A stretch of 64,000 nucleotides of DNA. It comes from Seiridium cupressi (lineage: Eukaryota; Ascomycota; Sordariomycetes; Amphisphaeriales; Sporocadaceae). Both the position numbers and the translations under genes were made by a program. Where the stretch lies: assembly GCA_036674765.1 (NCBI GenBank), contig JARVKI010000126.1, positions 1 to 64,000 on the forward strand. The letters are read 5' to 3'. Positions 1-10,894 of this stretch are shown in pieces (position 1 is the first letter of the stretch; every line of letters starts with the position of its first letter). Under the pieces are notes generated by a model that was not told the origin of the DNA, searched no databases, and worked only from the letters and a program-made list of their open reading frames with translations.

Positions 1-435
1 AATAAAATTATTAATAATATTTAAAATTTTAAAATATTTTTTATTTTAAAGTTTTTCTTTTTTAAAATATTTTTATATTAATAATTTTAAATTTAAATAT
101 TTTTTATTATTATTTTATATTTATTTTATATAAAATTAATAAAAATTAAATTAAATATTATAATATATTACTTTTAATAAATAATAATATAAATAAATAT
201 ATATATATTAATAACTTTAAAAAATAAATAATTATTACGAATTTTAATTAAAAAAATTAAAATTAAAGTTAAAATTATTTATTATTATCTAATTTATATT
301 AATAAAATATTATTAAATAATATTAAATATTTATTAACTTTATAATATAATTTTTAAAAATTAATTAAATAAAAATCTTTAATATTCTTATGCTTTTAAT
401 TAATATTTTATTATTAATTAAAATTCTATTACGTG
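1..435. repeat. AT-rich block (edge of an AT-rich / RIP-type island)
   Basis: Bases 1 to about 435 are almost pure A/T, with short runs of TTAATAA-like words and hardly any G or C; no coding frame is visible. Composition changes abruptly to ordinary GC at about 430-440. In filamentous ascomycetes such blocks are usually old transposons mutated by repeat-induced point mutation (RIP). No recognisable transposon protein survives here, so the original element is unknown. Mitochondrial or centromeric DNA is unlikely because the block joins directly to nuclear intron-containing genes, but a misjoin cannot be excluded. Confidence 0.75.
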
Positions 436-650
436 CGCTAAGTATTTTCGGGCGGTAAATCTGGCCTACGGTCTGCTATTTTTTAGTCCCAAAACCTTCA
501 GTTTTGGACATCGCCATGCCGAAAACCATGATCTGTATGCAACATTCTCTAAGTGGTGCCGCGCGGGTTACGGACCCTGACTACTCCGAGGTAAGCGGTC
601 ATCACATCATATGCCAAAGGTAGGCTATGGCTTGGCAGTCTCTCGATCTA

Positions 651-694
651 GGCCCCTATAGTTCAATGCAATCTTCTGCAGATAAATAGGGGCC
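651..694 (+). promoter_or_regulatory. Inverted repeat with two STRE-like CCCCT/AGGGG cores and a TATA-like box
   Basis: GGCCCCTAT (651-659) is repeated as its exact inverse ATAGGGGCC (686-694), about 100-140 nt upstream of the ATG of the small secreted precursor. Each arm holds a CCCCT/AGGGG core, the classical Msn2/4-type stress element. The right arm overlaps a TATA-like GATAAATAGG (681-690). A pyrimidine- and CA-rich leader follows to the ATG. That it acts as a promoter is inference. Confidence 0.4.
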
Positions 695-789
695 CAATAT
701 ATCTTTCATCAGTCTCAATCCAGACCCTCAGCACACCCAGAAGTCACTCTTAAGCATCTCTATACAACTTCTAAACCACCACCGCCATT

Positions 790-1287
790 ATGCAGCTCAT
801 CAAAGCCATCGTCGCCGTTGCCATGGCCACTGGTGTTGTCGCCATGCCCCACGGTGCCAACGAGGCCCGCGAGCCCAGTCTCTACGTCAGAGGTATGGCT
901 TGTCAGCCTATGCTCTGGGTGCATATGGAAGCTAACAGAAGCAAGCCCCCGAGTCTGCCTGCATCAAGCGTTCCCCTAACTGCAGCTACACTTACATCAA
1001 GCGTAAATCCTCTAACCCAAGCGATTGGACTTGTATATTCTGTGCTGACTCGAATAAGTAGGCGAGGAGGCCGAGACCGCCGTCGCTGACGACGATACTT
1101 ATCTGAAGGGTGAGACACCTGATATCCGAATGGCCTATTTTAGACTAACAGATGGTAGTTCGAGAGCCAGATTGCATTAAGCGTTCCCCCAACTGCGGCT
1201 ACCACTACATCAAGCGTGAGTACCAAAAATGGAGATATGGCTCAAGGACCATAACTAACATTGCTCACAGGTTCTGATATCGAATAA
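790..1287 (+). CDS. Small secreted Kex2-type repeat precursor, 93 aa, five exons
   Basis: Model: exons 790-892, 946-1002, 1062-1109, 1159-1215 and 1271-1287 (TAA). All introns are GT..AG and phase 1, with CTAAC-like branch sites. The product starts with a signal peptide (MQLIKAIVAVAMATGVVA) and carries two copies of a Cys/Tyr-rich unit: CIKRSPNC-SYTYIKR and CIKRSPNC-GYHYIKR. An acidic spacer (EEAETAVADDD) lies between them and a short SDIE tail follows. Each unit ends in KR, a Kex2 site, and has an internal KR; the second is preceded by VREPD. This layout matches fungal Kex2-processed repeat proteins, the class that includes alpha-pheromone precursors and ustiloxin-type RiPP precursors. The C-x6-C spacing equals that of alpha-pheromones, but the flanking Trp residues are absent. 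No UstYa (DUF3328) gene lies in the window. The splice model is mine; function is unknown. Confidence 0.75.
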
Positions 1288-2417
1288 ATTACTCTCCAGC
1301 CATGGGATAGCGTAGTTCATCGCGATACGGCATGATCATCGCGAGGGTTGACTTCTGGGTGCTATTTCTCGTGGAGGATTCGTCACTTGTACCTTGCTTA
1401 GTGGATACTAGAGTGCTAGATAGAGAAACTATATTGACAAGGGCGAATAAAGGATTCTGTACGACATGTGCGTTTGTTTGATTACCAAGTTCCAATCAGA
1501 CTGGTCCTTGCAACTTTGAAACCTGCATGTAGCTTGATGAAGAATTGTCGTGGACCGTGTTGGTTTTCCTGATTTTCCTTCTTTGCTGATTCTCATGTCC
1601 ATTGGTAGTGATGTGCCGACTGTTTTAATAGCCCGCTCTTCATTTTGATCCATACTAGTGACTTCGAGCTTGAGCTATCGGCCTAGGCCACCACTAGTAC
1701 ATATACGACTAGAATGCAAACGCTCAGTCAGCAGCCCTCAGCCCTGTTCTCCACTTTGGTGGGTGGTGCTGCTCAATCAATGATGACCGCTCCGCAGAAG
1801 TGTGTAGATGTCCTCCAATTGAGCCTGTATTCGTTCAAGTCGGAACTGTCGATCAACCATTCCAACAAAGATGGGCGATCACGGGTCGTCGGATCGAGAC
1901 GAACTCAAGCAATGTCGTCTAATATATAACGACTCGACCTCCTGGAGGTCCGAGTTGGTCGTTTTAGTATGGTCGCGCAACCTGAGCCTTGGACGAAGAG
2001 CTTTGTTGCTTAGAGGACAGCATAGCTCAGTACTCTGGGACGTTGGATGCCATATTTCAGAGATGGCGGTAGCTCTGCTGAGCTTAGCTTAAGCAGCTAT
2101 CTCTTGGAGTAGCACGGATTAGACCGCTGCCGAGTCGCGGTTCTACTGAGCATGGCATGTCTGTTCTTCGATGAAAGATAGAATGGTATTATCGCAAAGT
2201 TCAAATTGTGAATATTGCTGTGATTGTACTCTAGTAGAACATTTTCGGGATAGACTAGACTATTTGATGCACCAAAGCCACCCTAGGTCATGCAGACGAA
2301 AAGCCTGGGTTGAGATTCAAGTTTTAAACACGGCTGTCATAGGGCACCATGAACGTTTTCATGACTTAGCTACTTATAAAATACATATCCTTATTCCAAA
2401 CTCTTTCAAATAACCGC
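1288..2417. other. Gene-free stretch
   Basis: Only short overlapping frames without recognisable domains or convincing splice structure. A TTG/CTG-started frame here and there reaches about 70 codons, which is expected by chance. Confidence 0.6.
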
Positions 2418-4420
2418 TTAAGGCTTTTGTAACGATAATATATCTTTCGGCAAACTGTCGTAAGTAGCTTGAACGGGTGCAACGACCCCATTGTAGAAGA
2501 GGGATCTGAACTCCGCGTACTTGAAGTCGCGTGTCCCGCCAGGGCACAGGAAATGGCAACCAAGACAGCGCTCAGTCGCGTCACCATAAGAGTCCCCGAC
2601 TTCATTTGTCACTGCACCTAAAGTCAAGTCTGCTATCTTAGAGTCATCCATAACGGAAGACGTTGCCGGGATTTGAAGGGCCTCGAAGTAATTGGCGCGT
2701 ATTTTCTCGAACGAGCGATTCAAGCCAAGCTCAATGAGAAGTATGCCGAGAGAGAAAAGGGTTTCGTGCTTGACATAGGTGGTGTGGAAGTCCTTACTCG
2801 GAGGATCAATCTTGAGGGTCGAAAAGTTGTGCTTGAGGGTAGGACGTGATGAACGCACAGACCACGTGGGGTGGATCAGTGGGGTTCTTAGTCTTAGGCC
2901 TTCACGGCAGCAGAGGGGAGCTTCCTTCTCTCATCATCATCATCCTTACGGAGGACCTCAATATACGGATTTCTCCCCATATTACCGTCCATCAGGACGC
3001 TTATCAGTCCTCTTGCCCGGTTGGCCCATAGATTTGTCCTCAACCATTAGTACTAGTAGATCATCCTTATTGAGCCATGTTTGCTCCAGCCAAGAGGTGC
3101 CGCATAACAAAAGGACAGCCCAAACGCTGGCTGCGGCTATCGAATAACGGTCTCTCCTAGTCATCGACGTCCGAAAGTCTGTACCGGAACTGCCAGAATG
3201 GAACAGCTTACTACTCGACGATACAAGGCTTTTCAGCGAAGCACTTCCTAGTGCGCAGTCGTATGTCCCGCTCGCCTTTTCCAGCTGCACGCGCATAGCA
3301 ATGTCTGGATCTGTATGCTCGAGGTACCCGTTCCATGACTTACTGGCTCTAAGACTACAGAGCGAGGTAATATGCTTGAGGGTCGACTCGTCTGCCATCG
3401 GTGAAGTGATAGGCGGCTGGGTCGCCGAAAGCTGCGCCGTCAGAGGCCTGATGTATTGTGTCTCCCCAAAAGTCACCTTTTTGCGTCCAAACAGAGATTT
3501 TCTACTTCCTGGCGAAGGGCTCTTGGGGCCATTCTCAGATTCAGTGGGCAAAGAGGACTGGGTATGTGCTTGTGGCGACGGCGCTTGGGCTGTGTTTCGG
3601 TTCCTGGGAAGGAATGTTGCACATATCTCGTGCCACCTTGCTTCCTCGAAGCTGGCGTTTGCCACATCCGGAAGAGAGAGCTGCATGTTTTGCTCCGAAC
3701 CCAGCCCTTTTTGATGCCAATCTATGCTGATTCCACTTACGTGAACATCGGTATGGGAGCTGCACCAGGAAGACGCCAATGCATCGTGCAAGATATTCGC
3801 ATTCCGCCTAATTTCATTGCACAGTGTTGCGTCGAATTGCTGGGAAAGACCGGCCGTCAAGGGATCTGACTTGTCGCTTGGAATTTCTCTCCGAGGCGAT
3901 AAGCATAAACTCAAGGCATGGTTCCACTGATTGATATCGTCGATTAACTCTTTGGTTTCACGTCGCCCAAAGCTGTTTTTGACTCTTTTCCATTCCCACA
4001 TTGCTCTTTCTGGGTAGTCTTTGTTCCACCGCGGCTGGCAGCGAGGTCAGCTCATGATTAATTGTCACTATCTGAGTCATCTGAGCTTACTTTACCGTCG
4101 TCATCAATATCCAGTTTCTCCAACACTTCTCGTTGGAGACGATTTAAACGATAAATGATGGCCATGAATCCATCGTAGTTCTGCGGTTCCAGACGTTTGA
4201 GCTTCTTCTGGATCTGCTCAATAGTTGGATGCTCAAAGCCTGTAAACTCCTCCCACGTTTTCTCGAGAATGCACTGTTGGATGAATAGCTTGTCTCTAAT
4301 TCCTTGCAGAGTGTCCTTGTATCTCCAGTATGCCTTCAACGTCTAAGAGCATTCCTGGTAGCTTTTAACCGCCTCAATCGCGAGAGGCAGTGCTCCTAGA
4401 ACTACGCCAACAACCTCCAT
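2418..4420 (-). pseudogene. DUF7580-type protein, probably decayed
   Basis: Read on the minus strand from ATG 4420: MEVVGVVLGALPLAIEAVKSY, the usual N-terminus of fungal DUF7580 proteins. An in-frame TAG (4343-4345) then interrupts, before TLKAYWRYKDTLQGIRDKLF in the same frame. A further exon from about 4025 down to 2982 includes WEWKRVKNSF and a C-terminal LLLCGTSWLEQTW helix. The last piece (about 2840-2418) has HETLFSLGILLIELGL and the conserved GDATERCLGCHF and FYNGVVAPVQATYD segments. These are signatures of the family, often linked to NLR/HeLo-type prion-inhibition modules. The link across 2980-2850 needs either an unusually long intron or a frameshift. With the TAG in exon 1, I call it a pseudogene; a read-through or sequence error is the alternative. 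Confidence 0.6.
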
Positions 4421-4707
4421 GGTCAATATTTTGGTGGACTGTGAACGTATATAAGCAAGTGAAAAATCAACAGAGCTCTTGGAGCGGGGTCGGATGCTGA
4501 CAATCCTCAGCCTCAAGCCAGAGACCAGGGGTTGAGCCGGATCCACTATAGCCGTGTGTGACTCTGCAAAGGCTTCCCCGCAGGCGAGGGGGCAAATCTG
4601 TCACTCTCGAAATCTGTCTTCACATGATCTATATAAGATCATTTGTCCATGAATCCGCCCCTCCCCCCTTCTTTGTAATCTTCTTTATTCAGCAATGACA
4701 CCAATTG

Positions 4708-7691
4708 ATGATGTCAGGGTCAGATTATCCCTCAGAAAGGCTACGGCGATGGCTGCCACGAACTGACGCTGACGAAGTCCTTGATGGAAACGAGGCTTCC
4801 GATCGCGCCGGACTCTCTTCATCCGAAGAGAGTGAACTAAATCTGCCACTGGACGCATATGAGGAGAATGATCCACACCATTCCCCCTCCCCTTCTTTTT
4901 TTGGTGTGCGGGGAGACTCTCCAATCCCAGAAGTACGACCTAACGCTGAAGAAGATTCCCAGGTGAAGTATTGCGTCCTCGACAGTCATGTATCTGACCA
5001 AGAGAGCATACCTGAGGAAGGCAGTATACTTCAAGAGTCATTTTTGCGCCCATCTAATCTCTACAAGCAGTGTTTGGATGATTATAGAAGCTTTCTCCTT
5101 TCCATCAGCGGGAGTCCTAAAATTCCGCAGAGTCACGGGTTTAATAAGATGTTGGAGGAGTACGGAAGGCTGAAGTTGTGGGGAGACCAGACTCGGGCTC
5201 TGCACCCCGGAGTGCTTGGGTCTTTGTCTTACGTACTGAGGGATCAGAAAGAGGTGTCAGAAACTGTGCAGACAACGTTTCAACGCATGATTGGGTCTTT
5301 GACATCGGGTGAGTCAATACCACTGCTCTCACGGCCTGGCGACTTAACTCGCTCCTTAGCAATCCATGCAGCAGAAAAGCTTTCGATAGAGGAACTACAG
5401 AAGCTCGAAAACTTGGAGAATGACTCGGACCTAGATTCCATATCAGAGTCAGAAGATTCGAATCTGGACGAGCAATGGTTCCATAAGAACCATTGTACAT
5501 CAGTCTGCGTAATATCTTTGACTGTATCGAGTTACTTTTCCAACTGAATAATCTGCTTCGTCAGCAAAGGTTTCAAGACAGGTATCTGCATTCGAGTGTA
5601 CACCCCAACCAACCCTACGGCACAATTCAGGACAATGAGCATGTACGGCTCAAGGTTCAAATGTGGAGGAACGACCAAAGGAAAGAAGGACGGATTCCAT
5701 TCATTGAGGGAAACTCCGTAGAGCTTCCTTCGGTGTTTGGCGTGGAAGTTCCTGCCTCGCCAGAGGTCATGTCTCAAAGAAAGGTGTCCGAAGCACGGCA
5801 GGAGTCGATTGAAAGCGACCTCTTCAGTCGGGTTGTCGTCGCTAATGCTCGAAGACGTGAACAGTTCCTGTACTGGGAGACTCATCCGTACTCGGGCGAT
5901 GCCAGAGCCCGATCACGTAAGAATGGTACCGGCGGGAGATCGGAAAAGTCACAAACGATTCGCACATTCTCATCGATCGCAAAGTCTGCCATATACATGG
6001 ATGCTATGGACCCAGATACGAGAGCGACTACGTATGCGCCTTCCATGATCAACGATGTCGCGCAGTCGACTATACGAGTGCCTGAATTTGCCTTGATATC
6101 AGCAGGCAGAGATACGTTTGAATGCCCGTTTTGCCATATGATACTCGACTCTGAGCCAATGCAGTATCGACAAAATCGGAAGTGGGTTATCTGCCCATCT
6201 CAACTCGACTGTATTATTGACATTGTGTAGGCGCCATGTTTTCCGTGATCTCCGGCCGTATATTTGCACGTACCAGGCTTGCACGACACCCTACAGGATG
6301 TTCGCAACTCGCTACGACTGGGTATATCACGAGAGCCAGTTACATCGGCGACAATGGAACTGCCAAAAATGTTCAGCAGCGTTCGACTCAAAAGAGGAAT
6401 TTCAGGGTCACCTTGAGCAATCTCATGCGGGTATATGGAATGGCCCTCAGATCTCTATTCTGCCCGACATGGGCGAAGGGCCGAAAAGCAAAGCAATTCG
6501 GTCGGATTGTCGTTTCTGCCTCCGATCAATGCCTCTCAAACGCATGTCGAATCACGTCGCAGACCATCTAGGGGAATTATCACTTTTGCGCTGCCAAAAC
6601 TTGACCTAGATGAGAATCAATCACTTAGCGACCATGATCAGAGCAAGGAAACTGAGCCATCATTGAGCCAGATGTCGAGCGAGGTGAAACCTAAAAGTGG
6701 AGAGCGTGACGGAGAAGTTTATGAGGTCATATATCACGACGATCAAGATTCTGTCAACCTTGCGGCGGTTAATACCCCTAGTCGGACTGAAGCTGGCCAC
6801 GGTCGCGCTCTTCACTGGAACGAGAATCTCTTCGTGTATCATCCCCCCGCATTAGACATAATTGATCGAAATCTCCCTCGCATTCCGAGTTCCACAAGAG
6901 AAGAAGAACGCACCGTCACACAGCGGAAAAGTGTATCACCACCACCCAGGAAGGAGCACGAACTAATTCCACTACCGATTCCTGGAAAAGAAGTCAGCTC
7001 GGATGAAAGTTATTCACTGGAAAACAACGATCCATCATTGAGACGACCATCGAGAATTGCCGAAACCGATTCTGACGAAAAGCAAAGGATCTATGACGAA
7101 AAGCAAAGGATCTATGACGAAAAGCAAAGGATCTGGGAGGAAAAGCTAAGGATCAGGCTTAGGCTTAGGCATAGGATGATCACACAAAACACCATTGGAG
7201 TGACGGCCCGCCGCCGACCTACGGTCGTTTTCCGACAAGAAGACGAGCAAGTGGATCGAGATACTCCCTCGGATCTTAACCAGTCTATGGATACGAATAT
7301 GCAAAAGGTTGCTACTACCGTACCTACTGAATATGACTTTCACTATACAAGTCCTGCCGACCTAGCCAGACACGATTTAAGCCTTGGTAGGCCCGATGCT
7401 GCAGACCAGAAGCCTGTCAAGGACATTCTTAAACAGCCTAAGGCGCGATTCTTTGAAGAGGAGACCCCCATTCGCGAGGGCGCTGCGCCTCACAAGGATG
7501 ATCTAACCAAAAAGGATATACCCCTAGGTGCTCGCTGGACAAAGATCAATCGTAAAATGGTCAGTCCTGAGGTTTTGACAATTGGCAGGGAAAGGTTCGA
7601 AGAGCGGGATGATTTTGTGATCGTGCTTCGGGTTTTAAGCAAAGAAGAGATCCAGACGTACGCAACTGCCACGGCTCAGCTACAGGGTTAG
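4708..7691 (+). pseudogene. AcuF-type C2H2 zinc-finger protein with two apparent frameshifts
   Basis: ATG 4708 opens a 600-codon-plus reading path. The N-terminal region (LYKQCLDDYRSF; EYGRLKLWGDQ; VLRDQKEVSETV) matches the helical domain of fungal 'oxidoreductase acuF-like' C2H2 proteins. The finger region is FECPFCHMIL, KRHVFRDLRPYICTY, HRRQWNCQKC and HLEQSH. Introns at 5309-5359 and 6182-6230 splice cleanly. At about 5487 the frame must shift by one base to enter IFDCIELLFQLNNLLRQ, a conserved helix. At the T run 6584-6587 it must shift again to give the family's LSLFALP motif. The C-terminal tail (to TAG 7689) is acidic/charged and includes three DEKQRI(Y/W) repeats. An intron 5509-5564 would bridge the first shift but delete the conserved helix. 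Either gene decay or homopolymer errors. It is probably a nuclear DNA-binding protein if functional. Confidence 0.65.
7075..7137 (+). repeat. Tandem 21-bp repeat encoding DEKQRI(Y/W), three copies
   Basis: The 21-bp unit GACGAAAAGCAAAGGATCTAT occurs as two full copies, then a third ending in TGG, followed by a degenerate EEKLRI copy. It lies in the charged tail of the C2H2 gene and encodes a short helical, charged repeat. Confidence 0.85.
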
Positions 7692-10600
7692 TATTATCAC
7701 TGAAAACTAATAAGCCAAACTAACATATTGAAAGAAATAGGAGTGAGAGAGGCGGAGAGTGAACAACGCCTAGATTAAAATCTAGCTACTTTCTTCTCAT
7801 ATTACTGGGGAAGCCTAGTGCGTACATTAGCGGTACCAGCCGGCCATTATTCCTTCACACCTTTCAGCAGAGTCGTCGTCACCAACCGGAACCTGTTCCT
7901 CTCAGACATATTGACAAGGCCCGCTAGCGAGTACAATACGCTGCAGGCTGGAATGGTCATGCGAAAACCCTTTACAAAGTGTTTGCATCATTTCAAGGGA
8001 CATTTAACTGGAGGTTCTACCAGTTAATAAAAAGCAGTTACAAATCTCTGTGACCGGAAGAAACTGTCACGGTCGATGAGACCAACAAGGCTGCGACGTA
8101 AGTGCGGTGGAACTATGGAGAGCTGAAATCAGGAGGCGTGCAAAGCACTTAGTTAGATATATAAGCCCATACTCAGCACCGCACAGTATGTTGTTCATCT
8201 ACCCCATGTGCTAGTCCGTCACAGTCGGAGCTGCTTCGTTTCCGATGACATCCGCCACTCGTTTCGATACTCCTATGGTTGGAGAAGCAATTCGAGATCG
8301 TTTCAGACTCGCCTTGAACGCCTAAGTAGCTACCTAAACCTTCTGAGACGCTTTGATTCTTTCTCGGATCGGATTCGAACTTCTATCCGACCCCCTTCAA
8401 CCAGGACATATGCGCGCCTAAATAGGCTGCTGCAGGCTTTTGGAAGGAGCATTCTAATGCAGAGCCCCTCTTTTCGTTCATATACTCCATACTTATGGAC
8501 ATATCAGGCAACAATCTTCACATTGAATATTTCTATCTACAGCAGCGTCTTACCCAAAGAAAAGAGAATTTGACCAAGCAACTTCACGAATCTCAAGCCT
8601 CCCAGGAGGCGACTCAGCAACATTAGAAAGTGAATCCCACCTATCCCTTCAAGGTTCTCCTAGCTCTTCAACATTCCATAAGTCTCAAAAGTCGGTTGAA
8701 ATACACGTATAGCATCTTCATCGTCTTATATAATCGGAGTCCACCTCCGCGTCAGCTTTTTTAATTATCTTCATCTCTAAAGAGTTGTAGAGTGTTCGTG
8801 GCCACAAGAAATGGACGATCAAGGAGTCGGGGCGTCCCAGATAGTAGACATCTGTGATGGGTTCCCGATGTTGGTAGTTTTGTTCTCTTCCGGTCGAACG
8901 GATTATGATGGTGAGGACTACCATACTGGACTATGCCAGTGGCAAAGACGTTCAAGACTTGGTTCCCTGATGATGTCCCATATCTGAGTGAATCGCAAAC
9001 CCGGCTGAGCAGCCCTCCTACACTAAACAGTCCACTCAAGTTAACCCGACTAAGCAATGGAGATAATCTTGAATCCAAGGCACAGGTCTACGTCTTCGTA
9101 CTAAAGCAACACTGGCCACAAGTGGTGTGGTAGGGTGAGTGAAATTGAGGTGCACTGAAACTGGTACAATGGTGTAGAAAACATGGCGTCGAGTCTGGAC
9201 TGATATATTGTACTGTGATCCGCCATCGCATCGTGACCACTCGACTCACGCTCGCTTGACCCCTCCATATTCACTTTAGCAGCCAATTTCAACATCTCTC
9301 TAGATTGAGACCAGTACAGAGAGATGTTATCTTTAGACATGGTGTAACAGGGGAGTTATTTAGACGCATAGCGAACATACCTTCATTACGGTTGAATGAT
9401 TCTCAGGCAAAAGAATTCTCTTATCTCCTCATGCCTAATATAGATTCTGCTCCACAGCGACCTGATGGACAAGACGCAAACCAAATCCATTTTATGTTGT
9501 TACCATTCATAGCTTTGTCTGACGAGCCATGGTTTTGTGACCATCACTAAATGTCTGGGTTATAATGATTGCAACCATGCTGACTTCTAGTGCAAGAGCG
9601 AACGAAGCCACGACTTTAGTCAAAGCACCCTTCTTCCCTGGTCCATAAAATCCTAGCCACTCTAGTGCTTCCCACTGTGGTGCATAAATTATTCGCCTTC
9701 TGGCCTACCAAATAGCTGCGAAGGAATGAGCAAACTCAGAGTAATATCCTTCTTACCTTCACCATACGATGTCGTCATTCAGGACCATCCACTCTCAAAC
9801 ACACTTCCAGCATCCTGTCCGTAAGCAATTGCCATCGCGGCAATGATGTTTGCGGTGTCGATATTATTCCTAAACTGTCCGCTTCGGGGAGCACCATGAG
9901 ACACCATGACGAAAAATTCGTGCACAGCTAGATGTATATGCGGTGGCCACCGCTGCCACCACATATGAGTGCCTATTTTCATGAGCTATCGCCATGCCAA
10001 AGGCCAATAAACCGCGAAGTGGTTGCAAACATTCACCTCCGGGTGATCGGGTTGGGACAGAATCCGAGCTGACCGGATCGGGCAATCGTTCCTACCCGAT
10101 CTACAATGATTGGACAGGTGTGAGGGGTTATTTGACATGTATGGCAGGAAAACAAGATTTTTAGGCAATCACTTTCAGCCGCACGCCGCAAAGAGCAGGT
10201 CGATCAAGCTGTCACCCACGGATTGACACGCCACAGCGTGGCTGGGGACGTGTGGCAGGGTAGCGGCGTCCTTGCAGAAACTTACCATAATTACTCCATG
10301 TAACACCACGTAAACCGCATTCATTACGCTTTGAGTGTTAATAATTCATTATTGTATCACTCACTACTCGTCTAATTAGCATATTCCTTGTGCCGCCTTT
10401 GCTGTTGATGCCACCTGGTTTGGTCGACATATATAATGCCGTGGGTATTTATCGCGCCAGCTGCAGACAGGGTCGCATTTACACTGGAGGGCATTGGGGT
10501 TTAGCGTATAGATAGATAGACTAGTCTGGCCATTCATATGTCCGAGCGCTGCACCTTTCAAACGTTTTGTAATGGACAAAGTGGAGCTGTCAAGTCGATG

Positions 10601-10894
10601 GTATCGATTGTATTCATCGAGATGCATATCCAAGAGTTACATGTTACCTCGGAAGTGCGGAGATTGCTGACAAAGCGGTACATTGGGAGCATGCAGGGTT
10701 GACGAGGGTGTGATTAAACTTATTCCCGCATATATCCAGATCATCCCAAGCGTAGTCCTAAAAGTGTTGTTTGGTGAGGCAAATACCAACTAGGTCGTCT
10801 TTCTTGAAGATTATTTTGCTGCCATCGAATTGGTTCAGAGTTATCAACATTCGAGTAGTTACTGAACTGCGCCGTAATTCGCGATACCATAAAC
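7692..10894. other. Long gene-poor stretch
   Basis: No convincing gene. Frames around 8208-9133 on both strands are up to about 120 codons but show no family motif and no consistent splice pattern; a degenerate gene relic there is possible. The rest (9.2-10.8 kb) holds only short frames. Confidence 0.5.

Noticed and set aside
790..1287. Alpha-type mating pheromone gene
   Set aside because: C-x6-C spacing matches, but the diagnostic Trp residues and central Gly are missing and a KR lies inside the loop.
8208..9133. Several frames of 60-120 codons on both strands
   Set aside because: No motif, no consistent splice path, start codons mostly not ATG.
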